46,192 nt of DNA from Clostridia bacterium (lineage in GTDB: Bacteria > Bacillota > Clostridia > Oscillospirales > CAG-272), in NCBI GenBank assembly GCA_017453365.1, contig JAFTKH010000009.1, positions 1 through 46,192 of the forward strand. Direction: 5' to 3'. Position numbers and translations under genes: made by a program. Within the stretch, counting starts at the first letter, position 1; each line of letters begins with the position of its first letter. This document shows positions 1 through 8,923 of this stretch, piece after piece. The notes beneath the pieces are model-generated. The model had not been told where the DNA came from and ran no database searches. It saw nothing but the letters and a program-made list of their open reading frames with translations.

Positions 1-196
1 CAAACTGCTCGCGGCTGTCCTTGTACTTGTGAACCGCGCGGAGAATGGTGATTATCTCCTTGTCAGTAGGAAGCGGAATAGGGCCGCTCACCTTGCTGCC
101 GTTTCTCTTTGCTACGTCAACTACCTTTGCTGCTGCGGCATCAATGATGGTTGCGTCATAGCTCTTGAGTCTCACTCTGATCTTTCCCTGTGCCAT
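1..196 (-). CDS. rpsJ: 30S ribosomal protein S10, N-terminal part (cut by window edge)
   Basis: This is the first 65 codons of S10, a protein of the 30S head and the NusE antitermination factor. The protein begins [15 protein letters not shown] and continues with [17 protein letters not shown], both highly conserved in S10. The ATG at 196-194 is preceded by a GGAGG Shine-Dalgarno at a normal distance. The family is about 102 residues long, so roughly the last third lies beyond the left edge. In Firmicutes rpsJ opens the S10-spc ribosomal operon, which would therefore extend leftward out of the window. It is read from the promoter at 461-489 through a leader of about 260 bases. Identification is certain from sequence. 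Confidence 0.96.
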   Translation of the reverse strand, partial: MAQGKIRVRLKSYDATIIDAAAAKVVDVAKRNGSKVSGPIPLPTDKEIITILRAVHKYKDSREQF

Positions 197-455
197 TTTT
201 GTTTGTCCTCCTTATTAGTACTGCTCAATACCGAATTAAGAAGGGCGATGAGGTTTCACACCGTGCCGGGCGTATCAAACTCGCCCTTATAAAATCAGTT
301 CGCAAAGTCTACCGCAGTCGACTGACGAACCGAATAAAACACGGAGCTGCCAAACAGGCAGTACTCTTGCTTCGCCCGGTTAAATATCGGACATACTCCA
401 CGGAAATTCCCTACCTCAAAGGGTAGCCACCTCCCGCTTCAACGCATATCAAGCC
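197..455 (-). promoter_or_regulatory. Long structured 5' leader of rpsJ
   Basis: About 260 bases of untranslated leader separate the rpsJ promoter from its start codon. It holds a hairpin whose arms AAGGGCGA (241-248) and TCGCCCTT (281-288) pair perfectly, about 45 bases upstream of the ATG, with a further GTTT/AAAC pair inside. A second short hairpin is possible near 415-435. No T-run follows the main hairpin, so it is not an obvious terminator. Autogenous leaders in front of S10 operons are known in other bacteria; I do not recognise this one as a described class. Confidence 0.5.
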
Positions 456-460
456 TATAT

Positions 461-489
461 ATTATACTATAAAAGATTTGGGATTGCAA
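461..489 (-). promoter_or_regulatory. Sigma-A promoter of rpsJ operon
   Basis: Reading the minus strand, TTGCAA (489-484), a 17-base spacer and a perfect TATAAT (466-461) form a near-consensus housekeeping promoter. Transcription should start near 455. Confidence 0.85.
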
Positions 490-693
490 TATCTTTTCCA
501 AAAAAATGAAAAAAATATTTCACAAATTTTTCAGTAATATGACTTGATTTTTTTGTGAAAAATCACCACAAAATATTTTTCATCTGCAATTTAAAGTATC
601 TTGCTCTTTGTTTACGATTTATTCATATTTGTGTAGTAAAATATATCTATACGCCTCGCGCGCGTATTTAATTAAATGAAGGAAACTTTCGAT

Positions 694-1674
694 ATGAACG
701 TAAATTCGAAGCGAATAAGAATATATACCGCCCTGATGCTTCTCTTTGCAGCGAGCGCAGTATCTCTGCGCACTGTTGCCTGCTTAAGAGACCTCATTTA
801 TGAGCACGGCTATTACGACTCGAAGGTGCTCATAACCGCGAGCGCCTACGTTGTTTTTGGCGGATGTATTTTGCTTTTTTCTTATATTTTTCTCGCGGAA
901 CGAATGTCTCCGCAAACAAATTTCTCCTCTCCGAAAACATACGCCCCCACGGGCGTTGCCGGCATCGGACTGTTATTTATTGCTATTTATCTTTTCAAAA
1001 GCGGTTCGAACGGTGAGAACAACACTGTAAGATACGTGACTTCTATCACCGCTCTTTTTGCATTAATTTCTATAGTACATTTCTTTCTCAACGCGTTTAT
1101 AAGTGAGAGCCGCACCGAGCTTCGCGGATATTTTTCACTTGCGACGGTGGTTTTTCTCGCTCTTTATGCGGCTTATCTTTATTTCAACAGCAAGCTGCCC
1201 TTAAACGCGCCGAACAAGCTTATCGACCAGCTGGCGTTTCTATCTTCTGCCCTTTTCTTTCTATATGAATCAAGGATATCTCTCGGCCGCGAAAAATGGC
1301 GTTGCTACGTTACCTTCGGGCTTATCGCATCGTTTCTTACGGCATACTCCTCCATACCCGCTCTTATCACTTATTTCGTTAAGGGCAGGATAATCTCGAA
1401 CTCCATAGAAGAGAGCGTTCTCACCGCCACCCTCTTTTTCTTCATCACGTCACGGCTGTTTCTCACCGCATCGATAAGCGAAAGAGGAAAAAGCTCTGCG
1501 GCTCTCGCGATGCACGCCTATGCCGAAAGGCGCGAGGCTGCTGTGCTCGAGTCCATGCAGGTGCATAAGGAAGCTTTTTCAAAGCAGATGACAATAGACG
1601 ACCTTCTCCCCACTGTTCCGGAGGATTCAAAAGACGACCTCTCGAACGAAACGGCTGATGAAACGGAGACTTGA
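694..1674 (+). CDS. Uncharacterised polytopic membrane protein upstream of polA
   Basis: I do not recognise this family. The 326-residue product shows about eight hydrophobic segments (roughly residues 5-25, 45-65, 85-100, 115-135, 145-165, 180-195, 210-230 and 240-260). A charged cytoplasmic-looking tail follows, ending in a very acidic stretch rich in D, E and T. I chose the ATG at 694 because AAGGAA at 679-684 sits nine bases upstream; an in-frame ATG at 676 is also possible but has no ribosome-binding site. The stop codon lies two bases before the polA start, so the two are almost certainly co-transcribed. The divergent 205-base region to rpsJ is very AT-rich. No enzyme or transporter motif is visible. 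Confidence 0.75.
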   Translation: MNVNSKRIRIYTALMLLFAASAVSLRTVACLRDLIYEHGYYDSKVLITASAYVVFGGCILLFSYIFLAERMSPQTNFSSPKTYAPTGVAGIGLLFIAIYLFKSGSNGENNTVRYVTSITALFALISIVHFFLNAFISESRTELRGYFSLATVVFLALYAAYLYFNSKLPLNAPNKLIDQLAFLSSALFFLYESRISLGREKWRCYVTFGLIASFLTAYSSIPALITYFVKGRIISNSIEESVLTATLFFFITSRLFLTASISERGKSSAALAMHAYAERREAAVLESMQVHKEAFSKQMTIDDLLPTVPEDSKDDLSNETADETET

Positions 1675-1676
1675 AA

Positions 1677-4208
1677 ATGAAAAAAATCCTGGTTATCGAC
1701 GGTAACAGTATAATAAATAGGGCCTTTTACGGAATACGCCCCCTCACGACCAAAAGCGGAAAGCATACTAATGCCATATACGGTGCTGTCAATATGATAT
1801 CCAAGCAGCTTGAGGCAATAAAGCCTGATTGGGCCGCCGTTGCATTCGATATAAAGCACCCCACCTTTCGTCATAAAATGTACGAAGGCTACAAGGCAGG
1901 TAGGCACCCGACCCCGCCCGAGCTGCTCTCACAGTTTCCCGATGCGAAGGAATGCTTCAACCTTATGGGAATAAAGGTTCTCGAGCTCCCGGGCTGGGAA
2001 GCGGACGACATTCAGGGAACGATAGCGAAGATGGCAGACTCCCGCGAGGACACGGAGAGCTACGTCTTCACGGGTGACCGTGACCTCTTACAGCTTATCG
2101 ACGGCAAAACGACCGTGCTGCTCGCGACAAACTCGGACACCGTACCTATGAGAGCGAAGGAATTTGAAGCAAAATACGGCATTCCTCCACATCTTTTTGT
2201 CGAGATGAAAGCACTGATGGGCGACTCCTCCGATAATATCCCAGGCGTTTCAGGCGTAGGTGAGAAGACAGCCGCTACTCTTATTCAAAATTTCGGCACT
2301 CTTGAGAACATATACGAGAACATAGAGGACTCGAGGATAACAAAGGGCGTAAGAGAAAAGCTTCTTCGTGACCGTGACAACGCTTTTTTGTCGCGTGCGC
2401 TTGCAAAAATCGACACAAAAGCTCCTCTTGGACTCGAGCTTTCTGACATAGAATACAAGGGATTTAAAAAAGCAGAGCTTTATGAGAAATTCTCCGAGCT
2501 CGAGCTCAATTCCTTTATCACGAAATTCAAGCTTCTCGAAAAAGACGAAGACGAAAGCACAACCCCGTGTGAAGAAATTCCCGAGGTTGAATACAAGCCT
2601 CTATCACCCGAAACCCTCTCGGCGTTTAGCGGGAAGCGAATAGCCGTCGAGCTCTTCGACGGTGTTACGTATCTCACGTTCGGCGGTGAAAGCTACTCTT
2701 ATACAGGAAGCCTTTCGGATATCTCATCCGAGCTTTCAAAAAGAGAGCTTATTTGTTATGACGGAAAGGCACTGTGGCATAAGCTTGACGCCTCGGGAGC
2801 TGACGTAGAAAATACCGTTTTTCTCGACCTCGCCCTTTACGAATACGTGCTCTCGCCGGGTAGCGGCAGTGCCGGTATCGCATCACTCACCGCTATGTTT
2901 ATAGGTAAGAGTGTAAAGGCTGATACGCCGCTCGCGTGTGTTATGGAAGAGCTCGAGGCAGCACTCCGTGCAAAGGTGAGTGAGAACGGGCTCGATAAAG
3001 TTCTCTTCGAGCTCGAAATCCCGCTTATCAACGTCCTCGCACGAATGGAGAAGACGGGATTTAAGATAAACCCTCGCGGGATAGAGGAATTTCGCGATGC
3101 ACTCGGCGAGCTGTCCGAGGAGCTCGCAAACAGGGTATATATGCAGGCAGGCGAGGTATTTAACCTCAACTCTCCGAAGCAGCTTGGAGAAGTGCTTTAC
3201 GAAAAGCTTGGCCTTGGCAGAATGTTGGGTAAGAAGAGCGGACATTCCACCGATGCCCAGACTCTCGAGGAGCTGCGCCCCTACTCGCCGATAATCGACG
3301 ACATTCTCGAATACAGGCAGGTAAGCAAGCTCAAGAGTACTTATACAACACCCCTGCTCGAGGCGAGGGACGGCGACGACAGAATACACACCGACTTCAA
3401 GCAGGCGCTCACCGCAACGGGAAGGCTCTCGAGCGCAGACCCTAATCTGCAAAACATTCCCATTAAGACTAAAATGGGCAGAGAGCTCAGGCGTTTCTTC
3501 ATAGCAAAGGAGGGCTACATGCTCGTTGATGCGGATTACTCGCAGATTGAGCTCCGCCTTTTGGCTCACATTTCAGATGATTACAATATGAAAGAGGCCT
3601 TTGTCGAGGGCATAGATATTCACAAAAGAACTGCCGCCGCAGTTTTCGGTGTCCCCGAGGAAAGCGTGACTCCCGAGATGCGAAAGCGGGCAAAGGCCGT
3701 TAATTTTGGTATAGTATACGGAATAGGCGGCTTCTCGCTCGCGAAGGATATCGGTACGAGCGTAAGGGAAGCTTCGCAGTATATTAAAAACTATCTGATG
3801 AACTACCCTGCTATTGACGTTTATCTTGAAGAGGTCGTTAAAGAAGCAGAGGAGCGAGGATACACCGTGACCCTTATGGGCAGAAGAAGATATATTCCCG
3901 AGCTTCGCGCGGCAAAGGCACAGCTTCGAGCCTTTGGCAAGCGTGTGGCTATGAACGCCCCCATTCAGGGAACTGCGGCAGACGTTATGAAGCTCGCTAT
4001 GCTCAACGTGAGCAGCCGTCTGAAATCCGAGGGGCTAGATGCAGAGCTCGTAATGCAGGTACACGACGAGCTTATAGTCGAGGCCGCCGACAGCTGTGCC
4101 GCTCGCGTCGCAGAGATTCTTCGAGAGGAAATGGAAAATACGGTCGAGCTCACGGTTCCCCTGACGGTAGACGTAACTATGGGAAAAAACTGGTTAGAAC
4201 AAGAATAA
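1677..4208 (+). CDS. polA: DNA polymerase I
   Basis: Repair and Okazaki-fragment-processing polymerase of 843 residues. The N-terminal 5'-3' exonuclease/FEN domain (residues about 1-290) opens with KKILVIDGNSIINRAFYG and contains GDSSDNIPGVSGVGEKTA, the helix-hairpin-helix region. Residues about 300-450 correspond to the 3'-5' exonuclease domain, but the acidic DEDD motifs are missing, as in Bacillus and Taq enzymes, so proofreading is probably absent. The polymerase domain has motif A (DADYSQIELRLLAH, near residue 620), the O-helix region (KRAKAVNFGIVYGIG) and motif C (VMQVHDELIVEA, near residue 790). The ATG at 1677 has GGAG eight bases upstream; an in-frame TTG at 1671 is too close to that site. 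Confidence 0.97.
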   Translation: MKKILVIDGNSIINRAFYGIRPLTTKSGKHTNAIYGAVNMISKQLEAIKPDWAAVAFDIKHPTFRHKMYEGYKAGRHPTPPELLSQFPDAKECFNLMGIKVLELPGWEADDIQGTIAKMADSREDTESYVFTGDRDLLQLIDGKTTVLLATNSDTVPMRAKEFEAKYGIPPHLFVEMKALMGDSSDNIPGVSGVGEKTAATLIQNFGTLENIYENIEDSRITKGVREKLLRDRDNAFLSRALAKIDTKAPLGLELSDIEYKGFKKAELYEKFSELELNSFITKFKLLEKDEDESTTPCEEIPEVEYKPLSPETLSAFSGKRIAVELFDGVTYLTFGGESYSYTGSLSDISSELSKRELICYDGKALWHKLDASGADVENTVFLDLALYEYVLSPGSGSAGIASLTAMFIGKSVKADTPLACVMEELEAALRAKVSENGLDKVLFELEIPLINVLARMEKTGFKINPRGIEEFRDALGELSEELANRVYMQAGEVFNLNSPKQLGEVLYEKLGLGRMLGKKSGHSTDAQTLEELRPYSPIIDDILEYRQVSKLKSTYTTPLLEARDGDDRIHTDFKQALTATGRLSSADPNLQNIPIKTKMGRELRRFFIAKEGYMLVDADYSQIELRLLAHISDDYNMKEAFVEGIDIHKRTAAAVFGVPEESVTPEMRKRAKAVNFGIVYGIGGFSLAKDIGTSVREASQYIKNYLMNYPAIDVYLEEVVKEAEERGYTVTLMGRRRYIPELRAAKAQLRAFGKRVAMNAPIQGTAADVMKLAMLNVSSRLKSEGLDAELVMQVHDELIVEAADSCAARVAEILREEMENTVELTVPLTVDVTMGKNWLEQE

Positions 4209-4209
4209 A

Positions 4210-4258
4210 AAACACCGCTTCTCTAGCACATTACTCTGCTAAAGAAGCGGCGTTTTTA
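4210..4258. terminator. Bidirectional terminator between polA and the sipL-like gene
   Basis: The arms ACCGCTTCTCTAGCA and TGCTAAAGAAGCGG pair almost fully. A run of A precedes the hairpin and a run of T follows it, so it can end transcription of both convergent genes. Confidence 0.85.
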
Positions 4259-4266
4259 TATATCAC

Positions 4267-5835
4267 TTACTTGATAATTACTTTCTTCACCCCGAGCGAG
4301 GTAAGAGGAGACGTCTTATCGGCGAAGACGTTCTCGGTTATCGAGTTCGTCGCCGCTACGGATATCTGCGATTTGTGGAATTTCTTCGCAATATCGAAAA
4401 GAGTTTCGTCGGGCTCCGGATAATAGACCGTCAAAAGAACCGGGTCACTCTCATACCTCTCCTCACACTTAAGAGAAGTGCAAACGTAGCTTGCGCGCTT
4501 GTCGGAAACCACCGATGCGGCAATATCGAGCACCGCAGACGCGACAAGGCTGTCTCCCTCTACCGAAAGAGCAGCAGAGGTTGCCGAAACATCGCATTCT
4601 GCACGTGCCCCCTTTGGAATATGACAACCAACATTTACTTTTTGCTCAAAAGGAACGTCAATCTTCATATTGGAATATGATACCTCTCCAGTCTCTGAAA
4701 CTTCACACGCTATGCCACTAAAGCGCAATTCCCCACCGATTTTTAATGAATTCTCCATAACCTCGGTGCTATTCACGCGCGCTCTTGCGGAAGCAAGGAT
4801 AAAGTTTCTTACCTCTTGCGCCCCTGCGGCAGCTCGGTCAAGCTCCGACACAAATTTCTCAGTGCGTGCCACCGCACCTACAAGCTCGGAGTATACCAGC
4901 TCTTCCTTTTCGTTTTCTGTCTTACATTCAGTGAGATAGCAGTCCCGAACGAGCATTACGGGCGTATTGGTGCTGACACGCATTTTTCCCTCTGTGATTA
5001 CGCTGACAGCAATACTTGAGCCATCCTCCTCTGCGTTTACGCTGGCTCCCAGAGACGTTACCGTCACGTCCGAAAGCACAAAGCTCTCGCCGGCGTTGAA
5101 CGGCTCGGGGAGCTCTCCCGAGGTAAAAAAGCTGTCCTTAAAGGGAATGGTTTTTTCTATTCTGTACGGAGCTTCACTTCCGCACTTAACAAGCGAGAAA
5201 ACCGTAAGCTCTCCGCAGTGTGAGCCGCCCGACTGGGATATTTCCCTCTCGTCTATTTTAACGTCACACCCCGTAAAGAGTATTTCGACCTCGTCAGCTA
5301 TCACCCCCTCAAGGTGCTCTAGCTCCTCTGCCCATTCGCGCTCGCCCGACCTGTCAAAGAAGCAGGTACGCACCCGCGCTTCCTCGGTTAGCACCTCGGG
5401 CTCCCCCTCCGTAAAGGTGTCTCCCTCATAAATGAGCTCCTCACGCTCCATAATATGTGCCGTGCTAGATAGCACCGCCTTTGCGGAAAGCTTTCTCGGA
5501 CCTACGGGGCGGAGATTGTAATTATCTATCGACGTGTCGATATCCGCTTCCATAAAACGGTCGCCCGAGCATCTTACCGCCATTTCATAATCGGTGGTAA
5601 AGCCAAGGTGTGTGACGTTGTTTTCTCCGTCGAGGTATACGACGTCGTAAGAAATTATGCCCGAAAACTCAACCGAATCTCCGTCGAGAAATTTTCCCGA
5701 CGGTATGACCGACGTGCCGACGTGCAGTATCTTCTTAATATCCCCGTTGTAATCGGGGAGCGAATACTCGCCCGAGCTCTCGCATATCACGCCCGTCATA
5801 ACTCTGTCTTTAGTATATTCTATCCTGTTTTCCAT
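4267..5835 (-). CDS. sipL: SPOCS (DUF3794) and LysM domain spore-coat protein, SipL-like
   Basis: The 522-residue protein has SPOCS/DUF3794-type segments over roughly its first 450 residues (for example SGEYSLPDYNGDIKKILHV at the N-terminus and a related SGIACEV segment further on). A C-terminal LysM-like segment follows near residues 465-510 (YYPEPDETLFDIAKKFHKS). This order matches SipL of Clostridioides difficile, which links SpoIVA to the forespore surface during coat assembly; that role is taken from the family. No signal peptide is seen, in keeping with a mother-cell cytoplasmic protein. It lies 66 bases downstream of hprK on the same strand. Its Shine-Dalgarno GGGAGG is buried in a perfect 10-bp stem (see 5842-5881). 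SpoIVA itself is not in this window. Confidence 0.8.
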   Translation of the reverse strand: MENRIEYTKDRVMTGVICESSGEYSLPDYNGDIKKILHVGTSVIPSGKFLDGDSVEFSGIISYDVVYLDGENNVTHLGFTTDYEMAVRCSGDRFMEADIDTSIDNYNLRPVGPRKLSAKAVLSSTAHIMEREELIYEGDTFTEGEPEVLTEEARVRTCFFDRSGEREWAEELEHLEGVIADEVEILFTGCDVKIDEREISQSGGSHCGELTVFSLVKCGSEAPYRIEKTIPFKDSFFTSGELPEPFNAGESFVLSDVTVTSLGASVNAEEDGSSIAVSVITEGKMRVSTNTPVMLVRDCYLTECKTENEKEELVYSELVGAVARTEKFVSELDRAAAGAQEVRNFILASARARVNSTEVMENSLKIGGELRFSGIACEVSETGEVSYSNMKIDVPFEQKVNVGCHIPKGARAECDVSATSAALSVEGDSLVASAVLDIAASVVSDKRASYVCTSLKCEERYESDPVLLTVYYPEPDETLFDIAKKFHKSQISVAATNSITENVFADKTSPLTSLGVKKVIIK

Positions 5836-5841
5836 AGAATA

Positions 5842-5881
5842 GCCCTCCCGTTGTTTTTACTAAACAATATGACGGGAGGGC
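5842..5881 (-). promoter_or_regulatory. Hairpin enclosing the ribosome-binding site of the sipL-like gene
   Basis: On the minus strand the arms GCCCTCCCGT (5881-5872) and ACGGGAGGGC (5851-5842) are exact complements around a 20-base loop. The right arm contains the only Shine-Dalgarno sequence for the ATG at 5835. No T-run follows, so it looks like a translation-control element or RNA-end stabiliser rather than a terminator. Confidence 0.65.
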
Positions 5882-5901
5882 AAAATTTATTACATTGGTT
5901 T

Positions 5902-6834
5902 TCAGTTAAGCCCCATATTCTCCATAAGGCGCTTGTTAAATTCCTTCGCGGTATTATAGCCCATACGCTTCTGGCGGTTGTTCATAGCCGCGACCTCGAT
6001 AACGACGGAGAGGTTTCGTCCGGGGCACACGGGAAGCACTATGCTGGGTACCTCGATACCGAGTATATCGGTGGTTTCCTCGTCGAGTCCGAGTCTGTCG
6101 TACATCTTACCGTTCTCCCACGGCTCAAGGTTGATAACTAGGTCTATCTTCTCGGTCTCCTTTACAGCACCCATACCGAAAAGGCGGCGGACGTCGACTA
6201 TACCTATTCCGCGAAGCTCTACGTAATGCCTGATTATCTCAGGGGCACGGCCGACGAGTGTCGTCGCAGACACTCTCGTAATCTCGACTGCGTCATCCGC
6301 TATAAGTCTGTGTCCGCGCTTTAAAAGCTCTATCGCGGTCTCACTCTTACCGACGCCAGAGTCACCGAGGAGAAGAATACCCTCACCGTACACCTCGACG
6401 AGGACGCCGTGGCGCGTAATCCTCGGCCCAAGCTGTACGTTCAGATAGGCTATTAGAGCCGCCATAAAGTCGGAGGTTCTCGTGGCTGTACGGAGGAGCG
6501 GCACCTTATATTTTGCCGCGAAGCCGACCGTTTCCTCGTCTATCTCAATAGAGGTCGTGAATATAACGCCTGATGGCCCAGACCGAAAGAAATCCTCAAG
6601 CCTTCTCGAGCGTTCCTCTGCGTTCAGCTGACTTAAGAAAAGGTGCTCAACCTTGCCTATTATCTGTATTCGCTCCTGCTCGTAGTGGTCGTAAAAGCCA
6701 ACCATCTGTAGACCCGGGCGATTGACACGTGAGCACCCTATCAGAATATTTTCAGGCAGGTCGGGTAAATGTATTGTTTCAAGCTTGAACTCCTCGACTA
6801 TCTTCGATAAGCTCACCGTATAGACGTCACTCAT
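5902..6834 (-). CDS. hprK: HPr kinase/phosphorylase
   Basis: Bifunctional enzyme that phosphorylates Ser46 of HPr, and removes it again, setting carbon catabolite repression in Firmicutes. The 310 residues match the family's usual length. The Walker A motif GDSGVGKS lies at residues 157-164, and the HprK signature ELRGIGIVDV at about 206-215. The N-terminal domain (1-130) ends in the typical LLRTATRTSDFM region. The start is preceded by AGGTG. ptsH is not in the window. The downstream neighbour is the SipL-like spore gene. The presence of this gene implies that sugar-utilisation genes elsewhere in the window could be under HPr/CcpA control, although I could not pick out a convincing cre site. 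Confidence 0.96.
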   Translation of the reverse strand: MSDVYTVSLSKIVEEFKLETIHLPDLPENILIGCSRVNRPGLQMVGFYDHYEQERIQIIGKVEHLFLSQLNAEERSRRLEDFFRSGPSGVIFTTSIEIDEETVGFAAKYKVPLLRTATRTSDFMAALIAYLNVQLGPRITRHGVLVEVYGEGILLLGDSGVGKSETAIELLKRGHRLIADDAVEITRVSATTLVGRAPEIIRHYVELRGIGIVDVRRLFGMGAVKETEKIDLVINLEPWENGKMYDRLGLDEETTDILGIEVPSIVLPVCPGRNLSVVIEVAAMNNRQKRMGYNTAKEFNKRLMENMGLN

Positions 6835-7061
6835 TCGCTGACACCTCGTTTTTTATTTTAGTTTAACACAAAGGACGAAAAAAAGCAAATACTTTTATGA
6901 CTATTTGCAAAAAATATTGTAAAGCGCCTTCTTTTTCGTCTTTTTCGTGAGCTCGGTACTTGATTTATTAACATTATTTTGTTAAAATGTATTTTACTTA
7001 AATTATTTTATCAAAATATATTCTATAAAAATGGGATAAATCAAACAGTACGGAGATAACA

Positions 7062-8168
7062 ATGAAAAGAAGCATCGCGTTTTTAATTGCAATTTTTCTG
7101 TCCTTTTCTCTCGTAGCCTGCTCCGGCTCACAGTACGAGCCCGTGCCGAGCACCGATGAAGAAGCAAGCACGGTTATGACCCTGACACTCGGGGACAAGG
7201 AGTATGAGGTTAAATACGAGCTATACCGTGCGCTCTTTCTGACTTACCGCGACGAGGTGTCCGGCGGAGATAACAGCGTATGGCAGGGCGAGGACTCCGA
7301 TGCGTATATACAAAAAATCAACACGCTGATACTCAACCGATGCGCGGCTATATATTCCGTCTTCGCCGTGTGCGAGGATATAGGCTATGACCTTTATTCG
7401 AGTGAGGTGGACAAGCAGGTAGACGAGTACGTCGCATCGAGCATTGAGAGCGAGGGTGGATACGGCTCTTACGAGGGATATCTTGCAGCTCTCCACTCTA
7501 TGAACCTCAACTGGTCGGTTCAAGACCTTCTGCTCCGGTACGGTATTGGACTTTCGGCAATAGACGAGTACTATATCGGAGATTTTGATGCCGATAACCT
7601 CGGCGAGAGCATCAAGCTCGGTGAGCTTACCTACACCCGCGAGGATGTGAAGGCATACTACGAAAGCGACGAGTGCGTCCGCGTGCTCCGCGCGCACATA
7701 CAGGCGGACGCATACTACGACCCCGCAGAGCACGCCCAAACCGTCAAGGACAGAATGGAGTCCGTCGCAGGAAATGAGAGTGCCGTTGCAACTGTCATAA
7801 TCAACACAGGCCTTACCGCTCCCACAGAGGTAATAAACGGTTACGTTATCGGAAGGAACAACCTCGACGCTCTTTATTACGGGGATATGACCGAAGCTGC
7901 GTTCGGACTTTCGCGCGGAGAGGTCAGTGAGCCGATAAGAGTGCATAACGGCGAGGCCGACATAATATTTATCCTCTACCGTGCCGAGAAGAGCGACGAG
8001 CATTTCGATAACTGCTATACCGAAATAGCATACGTTTATCTGACGGATAAGGTGGGAAAAATAATTAAGGAGGCAGCGGACGGGCTTGCTTCCGGTGTTC
8101 AGTACACCGCCGCTTTCGAAGCTCTCGACTATGCCGCGATAACGATGAATGAAGCGACGCAAGATTGA
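7062..8168 (+). CDS. PrsA/SurA-like lipoprotein with degenerate parvulin domain
   Basis: A 368-residue exported lipoprotein. The signal peptide MKRSIAFLIAIFLSFS ends in the lipobox LVAC with Cys20 as the likely lipidated residue. The middle region is helical and resembles the chaperone part of PrsA/SurA proteins. Residues about 245-310 contain VIGRNNLDALYYGDMTEAAF followed by GLSRGEVSEPI, which is the usual parvulin strand-turn pattern. The catalytic-type residues of active parvulins are not clear, so it may be a foldase without isomerase activity. GGAG seven bases before the ATG supports the start. It probably acts at the outer face of the membrane on secreted proteins. It overlaps the next gene by 20 bases. 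Confidence 0.7.
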   Translation: MKRSIAFLIAIFLSFSLVACSGSQYEPVPSTDEEASTVMTLTLGDKEYEVKYELYRALFLTYRDEVSGGDNSVWQGEDSDAYIQKINTLILNRCAAIYSVFAVCEDIGYDLYSSEVDKQVDEYVASSIESEGGYGSYEGYLAALHSMNLNWSVQDLLLRYGIGLSAIDEYYIGDFDADNLGESIKLGELTYTREDVKAYYESDECVRVLRAHIQADAYYDPAEHAQTVKDRMESVAGNESAVATVIINTGLTAPTEVINGYVIGRNNLDALYYGDMTEAAFGLSRGEVSEPIRVHNGEADIIFILYRAEKSDEHFDNCYTEIAYVYLTDKVGKIIKEAADGLASGVQYTAAFEALDYAAITMNEATQD

Positions 8169-8634
8169 TAAAAGAACGATATCTCCCCGCCGCCCCGACG
8201 TCTCACTGACGAGGAGCATTGATGTAAATATGTTTACACATTCGCTCAAAAAATTTGCCGACGAGTATCTTCGCGCAGCGCTCGAGCTTACCGTCAGGGG
8301 AAAGGCCTTCGGCGTTCTCAATATTTCACTCGCCGATACCGCATATATGCTCCGCCTTATGGTAGAATACGGCGGTGAGACAAGCGTTTTGAAAACCGAT
8401 ATTACCCTCGATGCGATAATAACACTCGATACATATTTTCCGTGCGGACTTCCGTCAATTTCCGATATATCAAAGATAAAGGCGGCGGGCAACGCAGCAG
8501 GTTTTCACTTTGAGCTCCGCGAGTCGCGAATTATATTTCGCGCAAAAATCATGCAGACAGGCAGGGTGTCTATATACGCGGGAAATCTCGACGTTTTTTT
8601 CGACACTCTTCTCGATATATTCTTTTGCCCATAG
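8149..8634 (+). CDS. Hypothetical protein, orphan family
   Basis: I do not recognise this 161-residue protein. It starts inside the end of the PrsA-like gene (20-base overlap, different frame), which suggests translational coupling, but no Shine-Dalgarno precedes 8149. An alternative in-frame ATG at 8230 has GAGGAG 13 bases upstream. The first 27 residues are very basic (RRKIDKRTISPRR), and the rest alternates predicted strands and helices without a signal peptide or membrane span. From residue 28 onward it looks like a compact alpha/beta domain with an aromatic C-terminus (FFDTLLDIFFCP). It is followed by a good terminator. It sits just before spoIVB, but no sporulation role can be claimed. 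Confidence 0.55.
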   Translation: MKRRKIDKRTISPRRPDVSLTRSIDVNMFTHSLKKFADEYLRAALELTVRGKAFGVLNISLADTAYMLRLMVEYGGETSVLKTDITLDAIITLDTYFPCGLPSISDISKIKAAGNAAGFHFELRESRIIFRAKIMQTGRVSIYAGNLDVFFDTLLDIFFCP

Positions 8635-8732
8635 ATGCTTAACGGAAACGGCACATCAGCCGACAGCGAGAGAATACAAAGCAAAAAATCCGTTGAATTT
8701 CGGACCTGAAATGGAAAATATTTACTAATTCG

Positions 8733-8776
8733 GAGCGAAGATGCCGTTTTAAGATATCTTCGCTCTTTGTTTTTCG
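8733..8776 (+). terminator. Terminator after the PrsA-like gene pair
   Basis: GAGCGAAGAT (8733-8742) pairs perfectly with ATCTTCGCTC (8756-8765), followed by TTTGTTTTT. Confidence 0.85.
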
Positions 8777-8923
8777 TTGGTTTATAAATCAATACACCGT
8801 TACTCATCGTCTTCCTTAAATTGTAACTCATATTCATCGCTCTTTTGCCGCAAATTATTACTGTGGGCATTTCGAGCTGTTATCCGCGATGCCCGCAAGT
8901 TAAAGAAAGGCAAAGTGCGAAAA

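Noticed and set aside
2883-3569. A minus-strand open frame inside polA
   Set aside because: It lies entirely within the polymerase domain coding region and lacks its own signals.
7221-8492. A long open frame antisense to the PrsA-like gene and the orphan gene
   Set aside because: It covers two genes with good starts on the plus strand and has no ribosome-binding site or recognisable motif.
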